Shown: positions 11,801 to 22,005 of the stretch, one piece after another
Layout: every line of letters starts with the position of its first letter
Numbering within the stretch: the stretch's first letter is position 1
NCBI GenBank assembly: GCA_030280995.1
Contig: JASXTE010000008.1
Location: 14,971,712 to 15,035,711, forward strand
Source of the DNA: Hemileia vastatrix
Taxonomy: Eukaryota > Basidiomycota > Pucciniomycetes > Pucciniales > Zaghouaniaceae
Direction of reading: 5' to 3'
DNA: 64,000 nt
Program-made: the position numbers and the translations under genes
The notes under the pieces: model-generated
Databases searched by the model: none
What the model was told of the DNA's origin: nothing
Seen by the model: the letters and a program-made list of their open reading frames with translations, nothing else

Positions 11801-14690
11801 ACCTTACCCAGCATCTCCTGCAAAAAGGAAGGATATTGAAGACAATATAAAAATGTTGTTGGAAATGGGTATTGTTGAAAAAGTGGACACAACACCTAAG
11901 TATTGTGTCATTTCACCAGTATTGATCTCTTATGAAAAAGATAAGGCAAGATTATGCGGTGATTATAGAGCTCTGAATACATACACAGTAGATGATATTT
12001 ACCCTCTACCAAGGATAGCTTCTATCCATGCTACTTTACAAGGAGCAAAATATATTTCCTGTCTGGATAGAAACAAAGGTTACCACCAGATTCCAGTGGA
12101 AAGAAATTCTCAAAATTACTTATTAATAACAACACATATGGGTGTATATAAGTATGTGAGAATGCCATTTGGCCCAAATAATGCGCCTTCAGTCTTCCAA
12201 AAATTGATGGATAGTGTTTTTCATCAGGAAATGGTTGAAGGATGGCTATTGGTCTATATTGATGACATCATAGTGTTTTCAAAAACATATGATGAACATT
12301 TAAATCACCTGAAAAGAGTCTTTCAAAGAATGGATGAAATTAATATGACAATCGCATTAAAGAAATGTAAATTTGGATTCCAATCTTTGAAAGTACTTGG
12401 ACATGTTGTATCTGGATTACAAATTTGTGTTGACCAGAATAAGGTGGCAGCAATAAAAAACATTGGTATAACTAAGAATGTAAAAGAAATTCAAAGCTTT
12501 TTAGGTATGTGTGGATATTATAGACAATATATAAAAAATTACCAATCTATTGCAGCTCCTTTGACAACATTAATCAGGAAAAATGAGGCTTTCATTTGGA
12601 ATAATGAAAGACAACATGCCTTTAATAAATTAAAGGAATGTTTAATGACAGCTCCAATTTTGGGACTGCCTGATTTCACCTTACCTTTTATCTTGTACAC
12701 TGATGCAAGCTTCATAGGTTTAGGTGCTGCTTTACAGCAAAAACAGATAATAAATGGAAAATTATCTGAAGTAGTTATCTGTTATATATCCAGAACCTTA
12801 AGAAAAACTGAATTAAGGTATGGTTCCACACAGTTAGAATGTTTAGCCATGGTGTGGGCTTTGGAGAAGCTTCATTGCTATCTGGAAGACCAGAAGTTTG
12901 AACTTATAACAGATTTCAGTGCAGTAAAATCATTTCTAAACATGAAAACACCTAATAGGCACATGTTTAGATGGCAACTAGCTGTACAAGAGTACAGAGG
13001 AAGAATTACAATCACTCACAGAGCAGAAACATTGCATTCTAATGTGGATTTATTATCCAGAAGTCCTTTGCCAAATGATGCTGACAACCCAGCTTATGTA
13101 CCTGAAAATGAGGTTATACATATATTTGGGATTTATATAGTGGATTTAGAAGAAGAATTTATGCAAACTATATTAGAAAATTATTCATCTGATAAAGATT
13201 TGTCTAAACTATCTACCATTCTTAATGATCCAACAAATGCCTCCATGAGTGCATTAATTAAAACCTTGCCTCCAAAGTATAAAAATGCATTGGAAAAAGG
13301 TAAATTATCAATTGAAGATGGATATATATATTACAGGAAAAAGTTAAGTAATGTTATAGTAATACCACCTTCTATGAAAGAGTTAATGTTGAGTACTTGT
13401 CATGATGACATATTAGCTGGTCATTTTGACTTTAACAAAACATTAACCAGAGTTAAAAATACAGCCTGGTGGATAAACATGAAAGAAGATGTACAAAAAT
13501 ACATTGAAACATGTGACTCTTGTCAGAAATCTAAAAGATTAACTGGGAAGAGATCTGGGTTGTTACAACAAATAGAGCAGCCAAAAGCTCCATGGGAAAT
13601 TATAAACATGTATTTTGTAACTGGCTTTCCATTAGCAGGAAAAGAAATTTTCAATTCTTGCTGGGTAATTGTGGATAGATTAACAAAAATGTGTAAGTTT
13701 ATCCCTACCCATAAAGAGGTATCTGCAAAAGACTTGGCATTATTATGGTGGAATCAGATGATGAATACTGCTGGGTTCCCAAAAGCCATAATCTCTGACA
13801 GAGATCCTAAATTTACTTCACAGTTCTGGACATCTTTGATGGAAGTATCAGGTTGTAAGTTGAAATTGTCTACAGCACACCATCCACAAACTGATGGGCT
13901 GGCTGAGAGAATGATACAAACTCTAGAAGACATGATCAGAAGATATTGTGCCTTTGGATTAGAATACAAAGACAATGAGAAATTCACACATGACTGGGTA
14001 AAATTAATTCCTGGCCTTGAATTTGCTTATAATAGCACAACTCATTCTGTAACAGAGAATAAACCATTTGAACTCTAGCTGAGATACGTCCCAAATACCC
14101 CAGTAAATCATTTAAATAAATTACCAAGGTTAGATATACACCCTGGTACTAAATCCTTTATTCATATGCAACAAATGTGTAGAAAGCATGCAGAAGAATG
14201 CATCCAAAAAGCATTTGAATATGAAAAGAAAAGGTGGGACAAATCTCATAAAGAATTTGAATTTAAAAAGGGAGATGAAGTCCTCATATCAACACTACAT
14301 TTTAACTTACAAGGTAATGTTAAATTAAAGGATCCCTTTGTAGGAACTTTTGTAGTAAGCAAAATGGTTGGTAATAATGCAGTAGAAGTCATATTATATG
14401 CTCCATATGATAGGAAACATCCAGTTTTCCCTATCTCATTATTGCAACCTTACCATGCAAATGATCCTGACTTATTTCCAAAAAGAAGGGGAAGGCCTAA
14501 AAAGAAACCTGAAGAAATTGTGGAAAAATCAGAGATTGAAAAAATACTCAAGAAAAGAATCCTTACTAAAGAAAAAGGAACTGAGTATTTACTAAGATTT
14601 AAAGGGAAATCAAATGAATTTGATAAATGGATACCTGAAAAAGAAATTTCTAATTTATCCACCCTTCTTAAAAAATTTAAACAGAAATAA
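8832..14690 (+). pseudogene. gag-pol: Gag-Pol polyprotein of element A, three stops
   Basis: One reading frame runs the whole length, broken by TAA at 9582, TAG at 11013 and TAG at 14076; no frameshift is seen. Order: Ser/Pro/Gly-rich gag N-terminus (8832-9580); coiled coil (9640-10020); capsid-like region with FIQRID, ALLWFE and RLYEKARY (10200-10720); zinc knuckle (10850-10900), whose first Cys is Phe; protease with LDTGAAGS near 11192; RT with YIDD at 12256-12267; RNase H with YTDASFIG near 12697; integrase with HH-CC finger (13390-13530) and core DRDP near 13798; basic linker RRGRPKKK; chromodomain (14530-14660). The first catalytic Asp of integrase (DFVTG in B) is Tyr at 13611-13613. This copy could act only in trans, if at all. 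Confidence 0.9.
8926..9375 (+). CDS. Overprinted +1 ORF inside gag, element A
   Basis: A 149-residue frame, +1 to gag, starting 94 bases after the gag ATG at aaATGGAGG. It reads MEGQ, then SLEEREKLLKQ and LQEQVHSLS (coiled-coil-like), GFIEVNQAL, KWKWDW, HPYRGK, and ends RPW-stop. Element B shows the same order: MEGQ, SIEEKDALLKK, LQDQLSHLA, GFQQMNQAM, KWKWDW, HPYKGK, IPW-stop. The gag frame over the same bases is low-complexity Ser/Gly/Pro. Leaky scanning past the gag ATG could express it. I do not recognise the protein; the coiled coil and basic tail suggest oligomerisation and perhaps RNA binding, which is inference. Confidence 0.7.
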   Translation: MEGQDSPIINNTPPMSLEEREKLLKQVSIKKSKNTLQEQVHSLSTLMNTLTIRVNNIVDQINNLEKRAAQGFIEVNQALVDIKTQPPTVASNNSIATPPAQEEDQKITVSKWKWDWYAQNYKNPPQQGSSSHPYRGKPRRGRGNGVRPW

Positions 14691-14870
14691 ATTTCTGTTC
14701 AACCAGCTGAGGGGTTAAAAAACCAGTACTCATAATATTTTATTATGTTTTATTTCTTTAAAGTTTAATCTTTAATGCTACAGAATTATTCTGAATACCT
14801 GAAAATTACAAATAAATAAATCAAATGTATAACTTATCATTTTTTATTGGTTTTTTTTTGGGTTGGCAAG

Positions 14871-16371
14871 TGTCAGCATGTATATCCCCAGGACTGAGTA
14901 AAAAGTGCTTATAAGTTAATTGAAACACATGAGCTATACATGGGAACAATAAATGAGAGTACACAAACAGTATACATAAGTAAAATTATGATAATACACA
15001 AAAAATGTCATTATAACACCTTATATACACGCATATATCCACCTTTTATAGGTATTGTGTACTTAATATTAAGTTGAAATATGTTAGGGTAATCTTAAGA
15101 ACCTTAATTATAAGGCTACATAATTTTTAAGTACACTTAAAGCTGTTATATTGATTGTTTTATGCAAAAAACAAGAAATGCGCTTTATTTCACTTAAAAT
15201 TTGACTATATGCGCTATAAAATTGAGAATATCAAAAATGCGCTTTGACAGATCAATTGAGCTCATTTAGGACTATTGATTTGGCTATTCAAAAGCATAAA
15301 AAAAACACTTTTCAAATTTGGTGTTTTTTATGCCAGAAATGGCTTCTGTGCACTGGCCACATACTGCCTGCTTTTTTCCCATGTGAATAGCTTCATTTTT
15401 AGCAAAGTTAGCTTTTTCAAACTATAATTACCCCACATTCTATTCCCACTGTGGGGAAACACACTAAAATAGGCGACAGGCGCTTATTTAGTGTCCTAGA
15501 TTAATTAATAGTGCATTGACCTTGTTTATATGCACTAATTTCATTAATAACCTCATTCTTGACATCTTATTTCATCACCACGCTTAAATTCGCCTAATTT
15601 TAGTCAAGGATTTACCCGTGCAAGCGCCTGCCAAGGACTGCATGTAGTTACCCCACATCTCACGCTCTGTTTTAAGTTTTTTGGTGGTTTCTCAGTCAAT
15701 TTTGGTTATTTTTGGATGGGAATTTCACGTAGTATAATGTCAGGATTAGCCCCTCCATTTCTACAGTAAATCCCCCATATTCTTAAGCTATTATTAACCT
15801 TAAAAAGTCTCCTTTAGTCTTTTATATTATTGTTTTATATGCATATACTCTCTTTTTGTCTTTTTCTTTAATTTTGATGGATTTCCCTTATTATTACAGG
15901 ATTTTGGCGGTTGTTACTTGTCTAATTATGTCATGTATCACTAGGGATGTTGATGGGCAGGGCTATTAGTGTATTTGAGGCGTATTTAACTGTGTATTAG
16001 ATGGTATATCAAGGGATTTATTGGGGAACTCAGTGTGTATAAAAGGAGGAGGTTTTTGGGTCTTGTTTCAACATTCTTTATCATTACAATTTACACCATA
16101 TAACCAAATAAATTACAATACACTTCAATTAGTACTTTTATAAGGCTTTTGAGTAGTATCTGAATTATTATAATCTATTTTTCTACCAACTAAAAAGATT
16201 GTAAGCCACATAATAAAAATAGTGAGAATTATATTACTGAGACCTTTATTCTGAATTATATTTTATTATTTGTTGGATTTAAAATACAGTATTCATATAG
16301 GACCATTTAAATCTTCTAGACAAAGACTTTTCAAGCTATTTCACGTCCTTGTACTTGATCTTAACCTGACA
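14871..16371 (+). repeat. 3' LTR of element A
   Basis: It starts TGTCAGCATGTATATCCCCA after the tract ggttggcaag and ends ttaacctgaca, followed by the duplication gattt. It retains the TATA box and all landmarks of the 5' LTR, with about 35 differences counted by eye across 1.5 kb. Confidence 0.95.
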
Positions 16372-16484
16372 GATTTAAACATTAGAGTAATCAGCCTTTC
16401 CTACCCCAAAAAATGGGGGTCTCAAAATTCATCATTTTAAATTAGTTTACCAGAAGCAGACTTTTTTATTTGTCTCTTCTTGGT

Positions 16485-17132
16485 TCAAACACAGCACTGG
16501 CACATAATGGTAATACCAGGTCTAGTCTCCCAACCTTCATCTCCTGGAGGTGTCAACTGCATATGTAACCAGCAAATATCTTCACCAGTAACCCTTGAAC
16601 TAATTCCCATACCAGATTGATATTCAATCTTTGCTTCAAAATTCATCAAAAAATGACCACCAAGAACCATTTTTACAGCCCCTCTGGCCACATAAACATG
16701 CACCTTGCCAACTGATCCACCTTCACATAATTTTACACTCTCTGATGTACCCATCAGCTCAGTAGCATGCCCTCCAATACCTCTAAGATTACCACCTGTA
16801 CCAGTCTTTATTGGAAAGCCTATTATTGTAGCTTTCTCTAAAAAAATTAAATTAATTTGTGACCCACAATCCACCAAGGCCTTTACCTCTTTGCCATTAA
16901 GAGTTACCATTAAATATCCCAGAGGAGCAGAAAAATGAGTTTCCACCTCCTTACCAAACTTCTCCACATTCTTGCACTTATACTCCACCTCTCCAGTTGC
17001 TACCTGTCTCCTTTTCAGATGCTTCTCTTGCTTCTCTGCAAGGGCAGGACTTATTGTAAATAATTCACCTGAAATTAGGACACTAAATAAGCGCCTGTTG
17101 CCTATTCTTGCGTGTTTCCCCATAGTTGGCAT
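16485..17132 (-). CDS. Retropepsin-like ORF whose start lies in an LTR
   Basis: An uninterrupted 215-codon frame. Residues 1 to about 20 are encoded by reverse LTR sequence (17070-17132). The rest is an aspartic-protease domain: VKALVDCGSQINLI (Asp-Cys-Gly replacing the usual Asp-Thr/Ser-Gly), then IKTGTGGNLRGIGGHATELMG (the glycine-rich flap side), then KMVLGGHFLMNFEA (the LG-x-x-FL motif closing retropepsins). It has no RT or integrase next to it and belongs to a different lineage from A, B and C. It may be a fragment of an older gypsy element, or a captured protease ORF kept open. The lack of any stop among so many broken copies is unusual. Confidence 0.6.
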   Translation of the reverse strand: MPTMGKHARIGNRRLFSVLISGELFTISPALAEKQEKHLKRRQVATGEVEYKCKNVEKFGKEVETHFSAPLGYLMVTLNGKEVKALVDCGSQINLIFLEKATIIGFPIKTGTGGNLRGIGGHATELMGTSESVKLCEGGSVGKVHVYVARGAVKMVLGGHFLMNFEAKIEYQSGMGISSRVTGEDICWLHMQLTPPGDEGWETRPGITIMCQCCV

Positions 17133-17703
17133 ATAAGGTGAGGTAATTATAGTGTGAAAAAGCTAACTTTGCTAAAAATGAAGCTATTCACCTGGAAAAA
17201 TGTAGGAAGTATGTGGCTAGTACACAGAAGCCATTTCTGGCATAAAAAACACCAAATTTGAAAAGTGTTATTTTTATGCATTTGAGTATCCAAATCAATA
17301 GTTCTAATTAAGACAAATTGATCTGTCAAAGCGCATTTTTAATATTATTAAATTTTTAGCGCATATAGTCAACTTTTAAGTGATTTAAAGCGCATTTCTT
17401 GGTTTTTGCATAAAACAATAAAAACAACAGCTTTAAGTCTACTTAAAAATTATGCAGCCTTATATTTAAGGTTCTTAATAGTACTCTAAAATATTCCAGC
17501 TTAGTATTAAGTACATAAGACTTATAAAAGGTGGATATATGTGTGTATATAAGGTGTTATAATGGCATATATTGTATTTTATCATAATTTTTACCTATGT
17601 ATACAACTTGTGTACTTTAATTTATTGTTCCCATGTATATTCGATGTGTTTAACATAACTTATAAGTAATTTTTACTCAGTCCTGGGAATATCCAGGCTG
17701 ACA
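17070..17703 (-). repeat. Truncated A-family LTR (U3 part), minus orientation
   Basis: On the minus strand it starts TGTCAGCCTGGATATTCCCA at 17703 and follows element A's LTR, with the same landmarks (ttttatgccagaaatggcttctgtg; gcgcttatttagtgtcc). Homology ends near 17070, after about 630 bp, before the TATA box. The sequence outside its start (ctttcctctgctcagc) reads as a purine tract on the minus strand, so it was a 3' LTR. Confidence 0.8.
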
Positions 17704-17950
17704 CTTTCCTCTGCTCAGCTAGGAAACCAAAAACTATTCAACTAAAAAATTCACAAATCAAATGTGCTTCCTTCATGTCTGTATGGGGTTTTAAGTGGGG
17801 TTTATTACTTTGTAGCCTCTCCCACCAACAAAAATAATTCTTTATCATCAACCCTTTCTCTAATCTATCCTTTTCACAGCAACATCCCAACCACCCAAAA
17901 CAACCCAAACTTCCCTAATTTCTTATCTCATTTGTTCTTTCTCTCCATTT

Positions 17951-18124
17951 GATGCAATCTACTATTCAGATGCATCTCTTTTACCCAACCTTGGAGTTGC
18001 TGCAGGAGCTTATAGTCCTCTCAATAATTCAATAACTCAGTGGAAACTTGGAGTCTCAGAAGACCACTCCAACTTTGAGGCAGAATTATTAGGGGTTCTC
18101 CTTGCTCTAAAGTTAATCCCAAGA
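17951..18124 (+). pseudogene. RNase H domain fragment
   Basis: One frame encodes an RNase HI-like piece: YYSDASLLPNLGVAAGAY (first strand with the catalytic Asp), then a WKLG turn, then NFEAELLGVLLALKLIPR (the helix with the catalytic Glu). The order and spacing fit RNase H domains of non-LTR retrotransposons or free-standing RNase H. No upstream RT is present. The frame runs into the 60-bp minisatellite at 18125 and soon closes. Confidence 0.6.
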
Positions 18125-18346
18125 GTGGTGAGAGTGACCCAGACAAATTTTTGAGTGTTGAATTTGACTTAGACAAATCTCCAAGTGGTGAGAGTGAATC
18201 AGACAGATGTTTGAGTGTTGCAATTGACGTAGAAAAATCTCTGAGTGGTGAGAGTTACTCAGACAAATGTTTGAGTTTTGCAATTGACTTAGACAATTTT
18301 ACAAGTGGTGCAAGTGACTCCAACCAATCTTTGAGTGAGGTGTGGA
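18125..18346 (+). repeat. 60-bp minisatellite, 3.7 copies
   Basis: Units start gtggtgagagt at 18125, 18185, 18245 and 18305, exactly 60 bp apart, the last one partial. Because 60 is a multiple of three, one frame stays open and gives a 20-residue repeat of the type LSGESxSDKCLSxAIDLDK. Copies differ at several positions, so it is not a recent expansion. Confidence 0.85.
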
Positions 18347-18351
18347 GATAA

Positions 18352-19842
18352 ATTTTTTATTTTAGAGCTTAAGAACAGAAATCTAGGTGTGTTATGCTCC
18401 AAAAAGACCTAATGTCAGTATCCGTGATTTGAAACCATGTGACTTTCTGACAAATAAATCATGGATGTGATGAGTTTGAGATCAGGAATTAGGAGTAGAA
18501 ATTGGGGTATAAGAAGTGGGATAATGTATTATTGTGCATTCCTTATCCACTAGCCCTTGGGCTAATGGATAAGAATCTTCCTCAATTAATAATTTTGGAT
18601 CCAGGAAAAAAGTTCCTGATCCCTAATTGTGGATCCCTTAACATTGATACCCCCTATTATTAAGTAGTTGGACCATTAATATCTACTATTAAATCATACT
18701 TATCAACTAGCATACACTGACAGGTAGGGAGGCTGGGATATCCAGAAAGTTGTCCAAGATGTGGTTATGAAAAATTGAGGATAAAAATGTCAGTTAATAG
18801 ATGAACATTGACACATAAAATGTGTAATAACCCGATTGTTTTCAAAAATAGTTGCAGAAGATAATTGCAGTATAAAGATTTTTATCCAAAATTAATTTAA
18901 TTGTGGTTTGGTTAACATTGATACCCCCTATTATGGTAATGGGTAAGTATGAAATGATTTTAGTACATACTGTATTTCATCATAACACAATATCAGTAAC
19001 TAATGGTGGAAGGAAAGTGAAATAAAATAATTAGAAATGTCATCATGAAAAAGAGTTGGGTTAGGGAATTCTAAAAAAATTTAGACAAATAAATAACACC
19101 TTTTGCAAAAAGTTATGGATTAGAAAAAACTTGCATTGGCAATACTTAAAAAAATCAACAGCTAAACCTCATTTGCAAATATGTATTTTCAGGAATTTGT
19201 TAAGTCATCTGTAGTACACAGGTTTGTAAATGATTTTTAACTGTTGGTTTTGAGTACATATATGAATCTATTTAGCTAGGGGGATTTTTTTCAACTCCAT
19301 AGATTTTTGCTAATTGTAAGGAGAACACAAAATTGCCAAGGTTAGTTCTTCTCATTTGTCACTTCCCACACACAAGACTGGCTGCATAGCTCAAGTTTGA
19401 TACTAATACTTGGAATGTTGGGGCAGAGAAGAGATTTCATCATAATATCTGTCAACATGATGTTACCTGGAACAAAGTTCAAGATCATTCCTTTGAGACT
19501 AAATTCCAAAGCCAAGGAATGCAGATGTTGGCATGTTGGGCCTGGTGTTGGTAAAGGGGATTGCGAGCCAATGCTTTTGCCCCTTGATTGTCACCATAAA
19601 GAACAAGAAAAAGTAAAAGTAAATTACAAAATAATAATAATAATGATAAAATAAAATAAAACAGTAGCAAAAGGGACTGGGAACTAATAAACTATGTAAT
19701 ACAATGACTAACAACTTAGTAATTTTAGCTGTATAAAATTTACACTTGACAACAAATCATTACACTGTTTAATAAAAACATATTTTATTTACTATTGCTG
19801 TAGGGCAATTGCCATCAAGCTTTTTCAAAGAACACACATTCC
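18352..19842. other. Non-coding stretch with short palindromes and a direct repeat
   Basis: No gene is supported. An almost perfect palindrome lies at 18542-18573 (cttatccactagccc, tt, gggctaatggataag). A hairpin at about 18597-18623 pairs ccaggaa with ttcctg. The 23-bp string ttaacattgataccccctattat occurs twice, at 18638-18660 and 18912-18934, in a longer similar context. The remainder is AT-rich sequence with short chance frames. Confidence 0.5.
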
Positions 19843-20249
19843 CTAAAAAATGAAAAGGTGTCCTCCTACTTCATTAAGGTAGTTGGCAAATGTCCTTTCG
19901 GGTGGTGGGCCAAGGATCAACGAAATAGGGCGGGGAATCGTCTGAAGCTTCGCTACAGGCCACTGTCTCTCTACAAATATTTGAAATATATTGTGCAATG
20001 GATCAGTAATTTACCTCGAAATATCAAGCCACTCATTCTCAACCAACTTGATTTCGAAATTTGATTTATTTTTCCTCGAGGCTTCCCCAAAGGTTGATGA
20101 ATCTTCCGTCGTTTGGGTATTGGAGATTCAAAGACTTCGGAGCCTTGTTTTGGACCCCGCATCAAGTTTTTAGTTTCATATGAATGACAGCAAAAATTGT
20201 CATTTAAGCTCATTGTTGAAAATTTTGGGATCAAAGTGTTGACATTCAT
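19843..20249 (-). CDS. Putative small host-like gene, two exons, unknown function
   Basis: Exon 1 (20249-20015) opens with ATG and carries a basic patch PIPKRRKIHQPLGKPRGK that looks like a bipartite nuclear localisation signal. A 44-bp intron (19971-20014, gtaaat...tttgtag) would join it in frame to exon 2 (19970-19843), rich in Pro and Arg (IPRPI...LGPPPERTFANYL) and closing with TAG. The product would be about 120 residues. Composition is less AT-rich than the surroundings. A TATA box lies about 250 bases upstream. I do not recognise the family. A 44-bp intron is short, and a uORF precedes the ATG, so the model needs transcript support. Confidence 0.4.
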
Positions 20250-20494
20250 GGCAAATAATGAGCTAACGTTTTCATTTTGATTAGGGTAAAGATTGAACAA
20301 TCCGTCAAGGATTTTTTTTTAAAAAATACTGAGGATTTGATTGAGAGTTTAGAGTAAAAAACGTACAATAGAATACTCCGAGTAGCAAAGAAGAGATTGG
20401 GATTAATAAAAGTTTTTTTTGAAGCAGAAACTAAAAGCTATATCGAATGGAAGAGGATATGGTAATGCTTCTTCTTGGTGCAAGATGAAGGTGG

Positions 20495-20501
20495 TTTTAT
20501 A
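20495..20501 (-). promoter_or_regulatory. TATA box upstream of the 19843-20249 gene
   Basis: On the minus strand the sequence reads cactataaaaccacc. It sits between the end of the upstream reading frame (20529) and the ATG at 20249, a sensible position for a core promoter. Motif only. Confidence 0.4.
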
Positions 20502-20528
20502 GTGTTTTCTGACCCAGAGAAAGAGAGT

Positions 20529-21098
20529 CTAGATCGACCAGAACCTTCCAGTAAACTGAACTATGTCCTCCTTCCCACCACTCATTTTCGGAAGAGCCTT
20601 TGTGGCATCTTGGAATTTCCGAATCTTACGCAAATTTAATGGCTCAAATTTGAGTTTCAGCCACGTTCACAAGGCATTCAAATCACCAAACCTTGGCACA
20701 TGCTGCCCTTTCAACTTCGGAAACAGAAATTCAATAGCAGCGTGAGGTGACCAACCAATCAGCATCACTCTAAGCATTTCTTGTTCAAAGACGAATAGAA
20801 TACATCCGCACGTATTGTCTTGATGGGGCAATTTATCCAAACGTGGCGGCAAAGAGGGACAAACCGCCCTTTCTATCGCAGATATAGCTAATTGCAAAAA
20901 GCTTGAGGCTTGTTGAAAATGTTTTTCACAATTAGCTCCCTCCAGAATGTAAGTCTAATTCATCTCACCTTGTGCATCTGATTCATCAGATGGTCCCAAC
21001 CATGATTCTTCCAGGATAGTTAAACTACACTCACATGCTAGGAAAGGTAGGAAAGGAAAACATTTTTGGAAAAGCCGTAAATTTTTCGGAATTAGCAT
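20529..21098 (-). pseudogene. Host-like gene or pseudogene with an intron and an internal TGA
   Basis: Exon 1 (21098-20969) begins MLIPKNLRLFQKCFPFLPFLACECS, a short basic start followed by a hydrophobic run that weakly resembles a signal peptide. An 81-bp intron (20888-20968, gtgaga...gctaatt...ttag) leads to exon 2, which reaches TGA at 20667-20669. Beyond the TGA the same frame stays open for 45 codons (TWLKLKFEP..., KALPKMSGGKED, GRFW) to TAG at 20529. The TGA may replace a Trp codon in a longer original protein. Codon use is balanced, unlike the AT-rich flanks. Function unknown; it could be a decayed small secreted protein. Confidence 0.4.
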
Positions 21099-21600
21099 TA
21101 AACCCAAGCCCCATACATGTCATTTCCCTATCTCTGAGAACTCCATTTTATGAATAATGACCACGATTTGTACAATTTGACATCCAAAAAATTGACTTAT
21201 CGGTAAAGATAGCCTCTTATTTCTTTATTGAAATAAATCTTGCAAGTAAATAAGTAAATAAATGTTGAGAGACAGATTGTTGGCCCATTTTTTAATTGAA
21301 TGGGTTGTCTCATGTAATGTCTGAAGGTAGAAAATTAAGAACATCTTGACCGACAGGTCAACTGTTTGGGTGACGGATCGTTTGTATTGTTGTCATTATT
21401 CTTGAAGTGTCCATATTCGCGAAAGACGTAAGCAGGTTTGGTGGATTGGGCGAGTAGGTTTCCGCATTGTTCAAAGGTGTTGTCTAGCTAGACGGCCCTA
21501 CTGCCTATTCTACAGTTGGTGAAAACGTGTGTGGTATTTTTTCAGAGGATGCCTTAAAAGGACGGCCTTTCTATTAATAATGATTTTTTCTCTGTAAAGT
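21099..21600. other. No recognised feature
   Basis: Upstream flank of the host-like gene. Composition is intermediate. I see no open frame longer than chance, no repeat and no RNA gene. Confidence 0.4.
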
Positions 21601-21735
21601 TGCAGCTAATCCTGGAAAGATTGTGGTTGCCTTGCCTCTCATCCCCGCCAAAAGCATAGCTTATCTGGCCTAAACTCATGATTTTGGCGGAGGATGGGAT
21701 GCTAGACTACCCCAAGCTTTCCAGGATTAGCTGCA
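21601..21735. repeat. 135-bp fold-back repeat
   Basis: Perfect 19-bp ends, tgcagctaatcctggaaag at 21601-21619 and its reverse complement at 21717-21735, enclose a second inverted pair (atccccgccaaaa and ttttggcggaggat). The whole unit would fold into a long hairpin. It could be a small MITE, though no convincing target duplication is visible, or a structured RNA. Confidence 0.6.
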
Positions 21736-21868
21736 TCAGAATTTTTTCCTTGCGGCTACTTTGCAATGATGGTAGTGTTAGGGCATCCACCACCGTTTCG
21801 GCAAACCCCTCTCCGCTATGCATACACTACCGAAAACACGCGTCTTTACCTACCACCGTTCTCATTAA

Positions 21869-22005
21869 GAACATCCACACTCGCGCGTGCGATTAGCTTC
21901 GGTATGCATATTTTAATCAAAATAGCGGCTAATATTCAACTCTCATCATGTTTTAGTCTTTCGGTAAAGCGTCAAATCACTAATTTTTTCAGTACAGCCA
22001 TGTCA
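21869..22005 (-). mobile_element. End of a second Harbinger-like element (H2)
   Basis: After TAA (21866-21868) the sequence GAACATCCACACTC begins, the same tip as Harbinger H1. The following 130 bases match the reverse complement of H1's right end (landmarks: ggtatgcatattt, atagcggctaa, agtctttcggtaaag, actaattttttcagta). It is cut at 22005 by the P2 element. A similar tip, ttagggcatccaccacc, lies at 21778. Confidence 0.55.

Larger units (their letters stand above)
6749..16371 (+). mobile_element. Gypsy element A, full length (chromovirus)
   Basis: A complete 9.6-kb Ty3/gypsy retrotransposon with LTRs of 1500 and 1501 bp, both TGTCA...TGACA, and a perfect 5-bp target duplication gattt (6744-6748 and 16372-16376). 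The internal order is PBS, gag, protease, RT, RNase H, integrase, chromodomain. By eye the LTRs differ at about 35 sites, so it is older than elements B and C. The coding region carries three in-frame stops, a lost zinc-knuckle cysteine and a changed integrase catalytic aspartate, so this copy should not be autonomous. Confidence 0.95.

Noticed and set aside
19380..19560. Possible tRNA or other small RNA gene
   Set aside because: Short hairpins can be drawn but there is no cloverleaf or A/B box pattern.
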